Shown here piece by piece: positions 1 through 6,964 of a DNA stretch of 8,119 bases. The stretch is taken from contig SCUR01000250.1 of assembly GCA_004297235.1 (NCBI GenBank), positions 1-8,119 of the forward strand, given 5' to 3'. Every line of letters starts with the position of its first letter. The stretch's first letter is position 1. Under the pieces are notes generated by a model. The model did not search any database and was not told where the DNA came from. It saw nothing but the letters and a program-made list of their open reading frames with translations. The translations under genes were made by a program, and so were the position numbers. Origin of the DNA: Candidatus Manganitrophaceae bacterium (lineage in GTDB: Bacteria; Nitrospirota; Nitrospiria; SBBL01; Manganitrophaceae).

Positions 1-10
1 CTTCCGATCT
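1..10. other. Probable sequencing-adapter remnant at contig edge
   Basis: The first ten bases, read on the minus strand, are AGATCGGAAG, identical to the start of the common Illumina read-through adapter. They sit exactly at the window edge. In the tolR reading frame they add Arg-Ser-Glu straight after a normal-looking Val-Met-Asp-Leu. A chance ten-base match at this exact place is unlikely, so I treat these bases as artefact rather than genome. The claim rests on the known adapter sequence and the position; reads were not inspected. Confidence 0.75.
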
Positions 11-364
11 CAGATCCATCACTTGGACCACCGTGCCGTAGGGGACCTCCCGATCGGCACGAAGATAGATCGACACATCCGGAGAGGCTCCCTTCAACGA
101 CTGAAGCCTTCCCTCCAAACGGGCCAATCCGACCTCTTCCTTGTCTAAATAGATTACTTGGTTTTTTTCAATCGTCAATACTTTTCTCTCATCCGACTTG
201 ATGGTATTGGTCGCCGCCTGCGGCAGCTTGATATCCATCCCCCGATAGAGAAGCGGAGCGGTCACCATAAAAATGACGAGCAGGACGAGCACCACATCGA
301 CCAGCGGAATCACGTTGATCTCGGCCATCAATCTTCGATGGCGGTCTGTCGAAGACGGCATCAT
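1..364 (-). CDS. tolR: TolR/ExbD-family membrane protein, 3' end missing
   Basis: This is the biopolymer-transport partner of TolQ. In the Tol-Pal system TolQ-TolR uses the proton-motive force across the inner membrane to energise TolA and hold the outer membrane during division. The protein begins with a short cytoplasmic stretch, then a single membrane segment at about residues 18-38. That segment carries the family motif NVIPLVDVVLVLL with Asp23, which corresponds to the essential proton-pathway Asp23 of E. coli TolR. The periplasmic domain follows (about residues 40-118, including YLRADREVPYG). The start is the first of two consecutive ATGs at 364 and 361, chosen because AGGAGA lies 8 bases upstream. 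The gene runs off the window, and residues after 118 come from the suspected adapter. ExbD is the alternative, but the close tolQ-like partner favours TolR. Confidence 0.9.
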   Translation of the reverse strand, partial: MMPSSTDRHRRLMAEINVIPLVDVVLVLLVIFMVTAPLLYRGMDIKLPQAATNTIKSDERKVLTIEKNQVIYLDKEEVGLARLEGRLQSLKGASPDVSIYLRADREVPYGTVVQVMDLRSE

Positions 365-429
365 CGGCGCTCTCTCCTGCTGAAAAAAATCTGAAACAAC
401 GCGCTTGTCCACGCCACGCTGGAGGCATC

Positions 430-463
430 TTCCCCGGCCCCGGCTTCGCCCTCGGCTGGGGAG
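430..463. other. Weak hairpin in the tolQ-tolR gap
   Basis: The 106 bases between the tolQ stop and the tolR start hold an inverted repeat, with arms at 430-439 and 454-463 and a 14-base loop. Pairing is better as plus-strand RNA because two of the pairs are G-U wobbles. In the tolQR transcript those become mismatches. There is no T run, so I do not call a terminator. It may be no more than GC-rich coincidence. Confidence 0.25.
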
Positions 464-470
464 AAAGAGG

Positions 471-1232
471 CTATCTCACCTTCCGGCCGCTCTGCAGATT
501 GAACAACTTCTCTTCCACCATGGAGGTGAGCTCCGCCCCGAAGACTTCCAGTTGGACTTCCATTTTTCGGATTTTATTCACGAAGATATTATAGGCCACC
601 ACCGCCGGAATCGCGACAAAGAGGCCAGCCGCCGTAGCGATCAGCGCCTCGGAGACGCCGGGGGCGACCGAAGCGATGTTGGCGTTTCCCTGTCGGCCGA
701 TTTCCTGGAAGGAGTCGATGATTCCCCAGACGGTTCCAAAAAGTCCGACAAAGGGGGCGGTGTTCCCCACCGTCGCGAGAAAATGAAGGTAGCGCTCCTG
801 ATGGGCCATCTCGTCTTGCACGCCGCTCTGAAGGGTGCGTTGGAGGCTGGCCAAGAGCATGGGACGATTTCCATCGATGGCGGGGGGAGCGCCCTCTCCC
901 CCCTTTTCGAGGTAGGGGTGCATCTTGTCGATGGCCGCTTGATAGACCATCACCATCGGACCTTCATTCCGCTGAAGGGCTTTCTGCTGAATCTCCATCA
1001 GGTCGTCGATCTTCGAGAAGAGGACGAGAAACCGCTTGTTCTCGGCTTCGGCCTTCCGCAGGGTCATCCATTTATATAAGATGATCGCCCAGGTAAGGAT
1101 CGAGGAGAGAAGAAGGACGGCCAGGACAAACTTTGCGACAATACCTGCGGAAAGAACCAGCTCAAAAATGGAAGCATGTGAACCAGCGCTCAAAGGCAAA
1201 AAGTTGGATCTCCCTTCGATAAGCGCGCCCAC
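471..1232 (-). CDS. tolQ: TolQ/ExbB/MotA-family proton-channel protein
   Basis: This is the proton-channel subunit that works with TolR/ExbD in the inner membrane. There are three membrane segments in the usual order: about residues 31-52, 151-175 and 193-217. A large cytoplasmic loop (56-150) separates the first two. The conserved stretches TVGNTAPFVGLFGTVWG (154-170) and SEALIATAAGLFVAIP (194-209) place Thr158 and Thr200 where E. coli TolQ has its pathway threonines 145 and 178. The frame opens with GTG at 1232, but the sequence just before it is a poor ribosome site. A TTG at 1199 has GGGAG nine bases upstream and gives a more typical TolQ N-terminus, so the true protein may be 11 residues shorter. 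It lies upstream of tolR and downstream of two tRNA genes with no terminator seen between, so all four could share one transcript. Confidence 0.93.
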   Translation of the reverse strand: MGALIEGRSNFLPLSAGSHASIFELVLSAGIVAKFVLAVLLLSSILTWAIILYKWMTLRKAEAENKRFLVLFSKIDDLMEIQQKALQRNEGPMVMVYQAAIDKMHPYLEKGGEGAPPAIDGNRPMLLASLQRTLQSGVQDEMAHQERYLHFLATVGNTAPFVGLFGTVWGIIDSFQEIGRQGNANIASVAPGVSEALIATAAGLFVAIPAVVAYNIFVNKIRKMEVQLEVFGAELTSMVEEKLFNLQSGRKVR

Positions 1233-1295
1233 CTTCGGGGTGAGCGGAAAGAATTGGGTGCAGTCGGGGGACGGTGCCTCTCGGGAAAGGCAAGG

Positions 1296-1372
1296 TGGCG
1301 GGGCCGACGAGGATCGAACTCGCGACTTCCGGCGTGACAGGCCGGCGTTCTAACCAGCTGAACTACGGCCCC
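1296..1372 (-). tRNA. tRNA-Asp (anticodon GUC)
   Basis: Read on the minus strand this folds as a complete 77-nt cloverleaf. The acceptor stem is GGGGCCG/CGGCCCC with discriminator G and an encoded CCA end. The D arm contains the usual AGCTGGTTAGA. The anticodon stem CCGGC/GCCGG closes the loop CUGUCAC, and the T arm carries GTTCGATCC. Anticodon GUC reads Asp codons. It lies 95 nt downstream of tRNA-Val on the same strand; Val-Asp tandems are common in bacteria. Confidence 0.97.
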
Positions 1373-1467
1373 CCAGGACCCACTTCAATTTTTATTACAA
1401 CGGGTCGAACATGAGAACCGAAGGCTCGATTGCATCTCGGTCTCAATCTCCTGACCCTCTGCCAAGA

Positions 1468-1543
1468 TGGTAGGCGGAACAGGGATTGAACCTGTGACCT
1501 TCGGCTTGTAAGGCCGACGCTCTCCCGACTGAGCTATCCGCCC
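1468..1543 (-). tRNA. tRNA-Val (anticodon UAC)
   Basis: Read on the minus strand this is a 76-nt cloverleaf with an encoded CCA end and discriminator A. The anticodon stem UCGGC/GCCGA encloses the loop CUUACAA, giving anticodon UAC. The D arm (AGCTCAGTCGGGAGAGC) and T arm (GGTTCAATCCC) are canonical. The terminal acceptor pair is G1-U72 rather than the usual G1-C72. It is the first gene after the promoter at 1621-1649. Confidence 0.97.
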
Positions 1544-1554
1544 GATGTCGACCT

Positions 1555-1582
1555 GCGCGCGCCACACATCCACCGCGCGCGC
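1555..1582 (-). other. GC-alternating hairpin in the tRNA 5' leader
   Basis: Two copies of GCGCGCGC (1555-1562 and 1575-1582) are self-complementary and could form an 8-bp stem with a 12-base loop in the precursor RNA. The stem ends 11 nt before the mature 5' end of tRNA-Val, inside the leader that RNase P would remove. The alternating GC runs could also favour Z-form DNA. No function is established. Confidence 0.5.
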
Positions 1583-1596
1583 TCGGCTCTTGTAGC

Positions 1597-1625
1597 TTGA
1601 TCATCCGGGCAATGTTTTGTAGAAT
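1597..1625 (+). promoter_or_regulatory. Sigma70-type promoter for the propeller lipoprotein
   Basis: TTGATC (1597-1602), a 17-base spacer and TAGAAT (1620-1625) match the sigma70 consensus at 4 of 6 and 5 of 6 positions. The predicted start is near 1632, giving a leader of about 39 nt before the TTG start at 1671. The leader can form an AT-rich hairpin (1636-1643 with 1648-1655). The -10 shares five base pairs with the opposing tRNA promoter, so both probably cannot be occupied at once. Confidence 0.6.
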
Positions 1626-1649
1626 ACTACCAACTTTTTTGTTTGTCAA
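1621..1649 (-). promoter_or_regulatory. Sigma70-type promoter for the tRNA-Val/tRNA-Asp unit
   Basis: On the minus strand there is a perfect -35 TTGACA (1649-1644), a 17-base spacer, and a -10 TATTCT (1626-1621). Transcription should start near 1614, about 70 nt before mature tRNA-Val. The perfect -35 and ideal spacing fit a strong stable-RNA promoter. It may also serve tolQR. Its -10 bases overlap the plus-strand promoter at 1597-1625. Confidence 0.8.
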
Positions 1650-1670
1650 CAAAAACGGAGCCCGGACCGA

Positions 1671-2777
1671 TTGAAAATACGACTCTCTGCTATTTTTCTT
1701 ACCCTTCTGATCGCGGGATGCACGCAGCCGGTTCCGAAGACGCCGCCTCCCCCTCCGGCCCCTCCGCGCTTCGTCAACTTTGAGACCGGCGCCAATGTGA
1801 AGAGCCTCGCCTTCGAAGGAGAGGATCTCTGGCTGGGATTGGCCAGCGGCCTCATCCGCTATGACACCCGCACTCCCGACCGTCACGAGATCTTCACCAC
1901 CCGATCGACACAAGGTCTCCTGGCCAAGGGCATTTACAAGGTCGCGGTCGATCGGCAAGGAAGAAAGTGGGTCGGCACCTACGGCGGCGGCCTCTCCCGG
2001 TTCGACGGGAAGGAGTGGGTCACTTACACACCGTATGGCGGCGGGCGGATCACGTATGACGCCGCCTGGACGATTTATCCGGCCGGCAGCGGCTTGGGCG
2101 ACCTCTGGGTCTATGATATTTTTTTCGATCCGGACGGCACCGCTTGGATCGCCACCTGGAAGGGGGTCAGCCGCTTCGACGGGAAGACCTTTAAGACCTA
2201 TACCGAAGAAGACGGCCTCCTCGACAAATGGGTCTATGCGATTGCGAAAGACCACGACGGAAACTTTTGGTTCGGAACCGAAGGGGGGATCAACCGCTTC
2301 GACGGAAAACGCTGGACCGGCTATACCCATCGCGACGGCCTCGGCGCCGAGATCGCCGCCCCCTCCTCGGGCGGGGCCGCTTCGTATGAGGAGAAAGGCC
2401 ACCACGGCCAAGGAAGCAAGGAGAACGAAACCGCCAACCCCAATTTCGTTCTCGATATCGCCGTCGACCGGGAGAACAACATCTGGGTGGGCACCTGGGG
2501 CGCGGGGCTCTCCCGCTTCGACGGGAAGCGATGGACGAGCTACACCGCCGGCAGCGGAACGATCGGAGGGAACTACGTTCACGCCGTTGAAATCGACTCC
2601 AAAGGAATTCTCTGGGCCGGGACCGATCGCGGCGTCTCCCGCTTCGACGGGAAAAATTGGAAGAGCTACACCACCGCCGACGGCCTTCAGGACAACAACG
2701 TCTTCTCGATCGCGTTCGATGCGCAAGGGAACAAATGGTTCGGCACCTGGACCGGCATGAGCAAGATGGAAGAGTGA
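1671..2777 (+). CDS. Seven-repeat propeller-type lipoprotein (Reg_prop-like repeats)
   Basis: This is an exported lipoprotein of 368 residues made almost entirely of two-component-regulator-propeller repeats. The signal peptide ends in a lipobox LLIAGC with Cys17 followed by Thr, which suggests outer-membrane sorting. A Pro-rich linker (20-32) follows. The core unit is (W)xGTxxGxxRFDGKxWxxYTxxDGL. The seven Trp anchors are at residues 54, 100, 159, 200, 272, 315 and 356, which fits one seven-bladed beta-propeller. The last unit lacks RFDG, as expected if the N-terminal strand closes the ring. A polar, Ser/Gly/Glu/His-rich insertion lies at about 228-257. The start is TTG at 1671, with GGAG ten bases upstream. 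Such repeats are best known from sensor domains of hybrid kinases; here there is no kinase part. The ligand is unknown. It could report to the two-component genes downstream, but that is inference. Confidence 0.88.
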   Translation: MKIRLSAIFLTLLIAGCTQPVPKTPPPPPAPPRFVNFETGANVKSLAFEGEDLWLGLASGLIRYDTRTPDRHEIFTTRSTQGLLAKGIYKVAVDRQGRKWVGTYGGGLSRFDGKEWVTYTPYGGGRITYDAAWTIYPAGSGLGDLWVYDIFFDPDGTAWIATWKGVSRFDGKTFKTYTEEDGLLDKWVYAIAKDHDGNFWFGTEGGINRFDGKRWTGYTHRDGLGAEIAAPSSGGAASYEEKGHHGQGSKENETANPNFVLDIAVDRENNIWVGTWGAGLSRFDGKRWTSYTAGSGTIGGNYVHAVEIDSKGILWAGTDRGVSRFDGKNWKSYTTADGLQDNNVFSIAFDAQGNKWFGTWTGMSKMEE

Positions 2778-2782
2778 GAACA

Positions 2783-2869
2783 ATTGCGGATTTCAGATTG
2801 CGGAATGCGGATTAAAAAGAAAATTTCTTTTGCTCTTCAATCCGCAATCCGAAATCCGCACTCCGCAAT
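2783..2869. repeat. Imperfect long inverted repeat built of GCGGATT-type units
   Basis: The arms at 2783-2813 and 2839-2869 are complementary at 26 of 31 positions. Each arm is itself made of short ATTGCGGA / GCGGATT units. The spacer holds a further AT palindrome, AAAAGAAA-A-TTTCTTTT, so the whole stretch could fold as one long hairpin starting five bases after the propeller gene stop. Similar units are familiar from intergenic regions of several genomes, where they yield spurious peptides such as IRNPHSAI. It may limit read-through from the upstream gene. Confidence 0.75.
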
Positions 2870-2975
2870 CGTCACCCTCCTCCTCTCCCTGATCTTCCTG
2901 GCCGGATGCGAGAAGGGGTCCGGAACCCTCTTCTCGATCGCACTCCATCCGAATCGCCTCGAATCTTTTTGGTAG
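2784..2975 (+). pseudogene. Short lipoprotein-like ORF, likely a remnant
   Basis: The frame opens with TTG at 2784, or more plausibly ATG at 2805. It reads through the inverted repeat and then gives a convincing hydrophobic stretch with lipobox (LLLSLIFLAGC). Only 22 residues follow the Cys before TAG, including SGTLFSIALHP. The ATG at 2805 has a basic start (MRIKKK) but no good ribosome site. This could be the 5' end of a decayed lipoprotein gene into which the repeat was inserted. It could also be a very small lipoprotein, or chance. I do not recognise the family, and no clear coding continuation follows the stop in the same frame. Confidence 0.35.
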
Positions 2976-3067
2976 GGCTCTTCATCTTTATCCTCTCCCG
3001 CTCACAATGGGACCCTCGGGAGGGTTCCCTCCCCTCGGCCGACACTTCTCCGACCGCCCTTCGCCGT

Positions 3068-3096
3068 TTGAAGATGAAATAGGATGGTGCTATACT
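3068..3096 (+). promoter_or_regulatory. Extended -10 promoter abutting the response-regulator start
   Basis: TTGAAG (3068-3073), a 17-base spacer and TATACT (3091-3096), preceded by TGC, form a good sigma70 promoter with an extended -10. A start 6-9 bases past the -10 falls at 3102-3105, on or beside the ATG at 3104. No Shine-Dalgarno sequence is found in the seven bases before the ATG. The resulting mRNA is therefore predicted to be leaderless. Confidence 0.65.
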
Positions 3097-3103
3097 CGGC
3101 CTT

Positions 3104-3769
3104 ATGCGTTTTTTAGTCGTCGAGGATGAAGAGAAGGTCGCGCGGTTCGTCCGGCGGGCGCTTGAAGAGGAAAGTTATGCCGTCGATGTAGTCGGCGACG
3201 GGGAAGCGGCCATGGATCAGATCGAGGTGATCCCGTACGACTTGATTATTCTTGATTTGACCCTTCCGAAAAAGGGAGGGTTGGAGGTTCTCCAATGGCT
3301 GCGGCAGAAAGGGCACAAGATGCCGGTCCTCATCCTCACCGCCCGGACGGCGGTTCAAGATCGGGTCAAGGGGCTCGACGTCGGCGCAGACGATTACCTG
3401 GTCAAACCCTTTGCCATTGAGGAAATTCTTGCCCGGATCCGCGCGCTGCTGCGGCGGGGCGGCATCACGGCGCCGCTTCTCCAGGCGGATGATCTCACCC
3501 TCGATCCGGTTTCCCACGAGGTCCGCCGCGCGGGCCAGAAAATCGAATTGACCACCAAAGAATACGCTCTCCTCGAATATTTCTTGCGAAACCCGAACCG
3601 GGTCCTCACCCGATCGATGATCTCGGAGCATGTCTGGGATATCCATTTCGACACCTTTACGAATGTCATCGATGTCTATGTCAATTACCTTCGGAACAAG
3701 ATCGATCGCGGTTTCAAGCGTCCCTTGATCCAGACCATCCGCGGAGTCGGCTATGTCCTCAAGATCTGA
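3104..3769 (+). CDS. OmpR/CopR-family response regulator
   Basis: This is a DNA-binding transcription regulator of 221 residues controlled by phosphorylation from the kinase encoded just downstream. The receiver domain (about 1-118) has the acidic pair Asp8/Glu9, phospho-acceptor Asp51 (LIILDLTLP), Thr79 (ILTAR) and Lys101 (LVKPF). The C-terminal winged helix (about 125-221) has ELTTKEYALLEYF, RNPNRVLTR and the end signature IQTIRGVGYVL. Length and motifs are standard for the CopR/CusR/CzcR branch. ATG at 3104 is firm: an in-frame TAG at 3080-3082 closes the frame upstream, and MRFLVVEDE is the usual opening. The gene overlaps the kinase start by 17 bases, so the two are translationally coupled. 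Phased hexamers before htrA are a candidate target site. Confidence 0.96.
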   Translation: MRFLVVEDEEKVARFVRRALEEESYAVDVVGDGEAAMDQIEVIPYDLIILDLTLPKKGGLEVLQWLRQKGHKMPVLILTARTAVQDRVKGLDVGADDYLVKPFAIEEILARIRALLRRGGITAPLLQADDLTLDPVSHEVRRAGQKIELTTKEYALLEYFLRNPNRVLTRSMISEHVWDIHFDTFTNVIDVYVNYLRNKIDRGFKRPLIQTIRGVGYVLKI

Positions 3770-5189
3770 TCTGAAGCGGTCGAACTGGACCGCCTCGATC
3801 CGGGGGCGGCTGGCCCTTTGGTACGGCACGATCCTCGGAGGGGTTTTCCTCTTCGTCGGCATCCTGCTCTACGTCTATCTTTCGAAAAATCTCCATACCG
3901 ATTTCGATCTCTCGCTCCGCTCGACCGCCGAGGCTTTGGCACGGGCTTCGCTCGACCGCAGCCCCCCCCTGCCGGAGCTCGACATCGAGGCGCTCCTCCA
4001 ACAGTTCGACAATCCCGATCTCTCCAGTAATTTCTTTCAGCTCTTCGACCCGCGCGGCCGCTTCGGGGCCCGATCGCGGAACCTCTCCAAACGTCCCTAC
4101 CCTTTGACGGAGCCGGCCCTCAACAACGCCTTACAGGGAAAATATACGTATGAAACGTTCATCGACTCCGATCGCGGGAAGATCCGATGGGTCACCTACC
4201 CCGTCATCCAAGACGGACGGCTGGTGAATATCCTCCAGGTCGGCGGCTCCCTCCGCAATCTGGAAGGAATGCTGCAGCGGCTTCGGCTGATTCTCCTCTT
4301 GATCTTCCCCGCCACCCTTCTGGTCGCCGTGACCGGCGGATGGCTCTTGACCCATCGGGCCCTGCAGCCGGTCGATGCGATGGCACAGGTGGCGCGTCAA
4401 ATCACGGCCGGCGATCTCTCCCGCCGGATTCCGCTCCACGCGGGGCAAGATGAGCTCTCCCGGCTGGCCGAGACCTTCAACGCCATGATCGCCCAATTGG
4501 AAGAGTCGATCCAGCGCCTTCGGCAATTTTCCGCCGACGCGTCCCATGAGCTTCGCACCCCGTTGACGATTCTCAAGGGAGAGACCGAGCTCGCGCTGCG
4601 CCAAGCCCGGTCGATGGAAGAGTATCAGCAGACGCTCGCCAGCTCGCTGGAAGAGATCGACCGGATCTCCCGGATCGTTGAAGAGCTCTTCCTTCTCTCC
4701 AAGGCCGATCTCGGCGAGGCCCGGCTGGAGAGAAAACCGGTGGCGCTCGCCCCTCTTTTCAGGGAAACGCTCGCGCAGATGGAGCTCCTTGCAAAAGAGA
4801 AAGAGCTCTCGCTCCGCTTCGAATGCCGCGAGGAGGCGACGATCACCGGCGATTCCGACCGGATTCGGGAGCTGCTCCTCAATTTGGTCGAAAACGCCAT
4901 CCGGTATACCCCCCCGCAAGGGAGGATCGTGGTGACCCTCGCCCGGGAGAGAGGTCACGCGCAGATCACCGTGGCCGACACAGGGATCGGCATTCCTAAA
5001 GAAGATCTTCCCAAGATCTTCGACCGCTTCTATCGCGCCGATTCCGCCCGGGAGATCCATCCGAAAGGAAGCGGCCTGGGACTCTCCATCTGCCGCTGGA
5101 TCGTCCATGCGCACGGCGGAACGATCCAGGTCGACAGCACCCCCGGTCTCGGCACCCTTTTTACCATCCGATGTCCTCTAAGGTTGTGA
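3753..5189 (+). CDS. Membrane sensor histidine kinase (CusS-like architecture)
   Basis: This is the inner-membrane kinase partner of the upstream regulator, 478 residues. The order is TM1 about 20-43, a periplasmic region about 44-177, TM2 about 178-200, HAMP about 201-253, HisKA with the phospho-acceptor His265 in FSADASHELRTPL, and an ATPase domain. The ATPase domain has the N box (NLVENAIRYT), G1 (DTGIGIP), F box (FDRFYR) and G2 (GSGLGLSI). The architecture matches heavy-metal sensor kinases. The periplasmic part, however, has no Cys, only one His (His48) and one Met near TM2, so metal sensing is not supported by visible ligands. Another envelope signal is possible. The start at 3753 has a GGAG-like site and overlaps the regulator. 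The last codons and TGA lie inside the left arm of the 19-bp inverted repeat, so the C-terminus may have been altered by that element. Confidence 0.95.
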   Translation: MSSRSDLKRSNWTASIRGRLALWYGTILGGVFLFVGILLYVYLSKNLHTDFDLSLRSTAEALARASLDRSPPLPELDIEALLQQFDNPDLSSNFFQLFDPRGRFGARSRNLSKRPYPLTEPALNNALQGKYTYETFIDSDRGKIRWVTYPVIQDGRLVNILQVGGSLRNLEGMLQRLRLILLLIFPATLLVAVTGGWLLTHRALQPVDAMAQVARQITAGDLSRRIPLHAGQDELSRLAETFNAMIAQLEESIQRLRQFSADASHELRTPLTILKGETELALRQARSMEEYQQTLASSLEEIDRISRIVEELFLLSKADLGEARLERKPVALAPLFRETLAQMELLAKEKELSLRFECREEATITGDSDRIRELLLNLVENAIRYTPPQGRIVVTLARERGHAQITVADTGIGIPKEDLPKIFDRFYRADSAREIHPKGSGLGLSICRWIVHAHGGTIQVDSTPGLGTLFTIRCPLRL

Positions 5190-5333
5190 GCAAATCCTCT
5201 CCCGTCGCCGAGCGGCCGATCTGCGGCGCACCGCGTCGTTGCTCCTCCTCACCGTAGCCGCCGGCGGCGCCTCACGCCTCGCCCTGCTTGCATCTTACCC
5301 GCCCAGCTCGGTCCGAGGATTTGCTCACAACCT
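5181..5333. repeat. Element bounded by a perfect 19-bp inverted repeat
   Basis: AGGTTGTGAGCAAATCCTC at 5181-5199 is repeated exactly in inverted form at 5315-5333. The 115 bases between are very GC-rich and contain smaller palindromes: GCGG-CGCA-CCGC, and the 12-base palindrome GCCGCCGGCGGC near 5257-5268. The left arm includes the kinase TGA stop (5187-5189). No target-site duplication or transposase is visible. The inner segment shares a core with 6981-7020: TGCGGCGCACC against TGCGACGCACC, then TCCTCC, then AGCCGCC. It could be a small non-autonomous repeat or a structured RNA element at the end of the two-component transcript. Confidence 0.8.
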
Positions 5334-5354
5334 CCGCGCAACGATTAGAAACTT

Positions 5355-5382
5355 TTAATCTTCAATTAATCCCCCCTTAACC
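5355..5382 (+). promoter_or_regulatory. Three phased hexamers, candidate response-regulator operator for htrA
   Basis: TTAATC (5355-5360), TTAATC (5366-5371) and TTAACC (5377-5382) are separated by five bases each, so they repeat every 11 bp, one helical turn. OmpR/PhoB-family regulators (for example PhoB, PhoP and CpxR) bind hexamer-N5-hexamer direct repeats of this kind. Nine bases further on, TAAAGT (5392-5397) could serve as -10 with no good -35, which would suit an activator-dependent promoter. The regulator encoded at 3104-3769 is the obvious candidate; this is inference. Confidence 0.5.
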
Positions 5383-5456
5383 TTACTGATTTAAAGTCAT
5401 CTTCAAGATAAGCGGTTCAATCCAACCATTCTTTTAATCGGGAGGTTTCTTTCACC

Positions 5457-6947
<1,491 letters not shown>

Positions 6948-6964
6948 TTTTTACCGTTCCCGCC

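Noticed and set aside
1261..1295. Possible terminator between tRNA-Asp and tolQ
   Set aside because: Only a four-base stem (GCCT/AGGC) forms and no T run follows on the minus strand.
1443..2783. Long minus-strand open frame (446 codons) opposite the propeller gene
   Set aside because: It overlaps tRNA-Val and mirrors the propeller repeats codon by codon, giving repeated Pro/Val/Glu-rich units. It is an antisense shadow of GC-rich repetitive coding sequence.
3009..3029. GGGACCCTC-type hairpin between the lipoprotein remnant and the regulator
   Set aside because: The stem has a mismatch and a wobble and no T run follows, so it is not a credible terminator.
2968..3082. Short frame from a TTG giving a hydrophobic start (LVGLFIFILS) and ending before the response regulator
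   Set aside because: No ribosome site, only 37 sense codons, and it contains the regulator promoter. A frameshifted continuation of the lipoprotein remnant is possible but unsupported.
4131..5114. Long minus-strand open frame inside the sensor kinase
   Set aside because: It lies wholly opposite a complete, motif-rich kinase gene and shows no recognisable family.
5181..5333. CRISPR array or full insertion sequence
   Set aside because: There is a single inverted pair with no regular spacers and no transposase frame, so neither call is supported.
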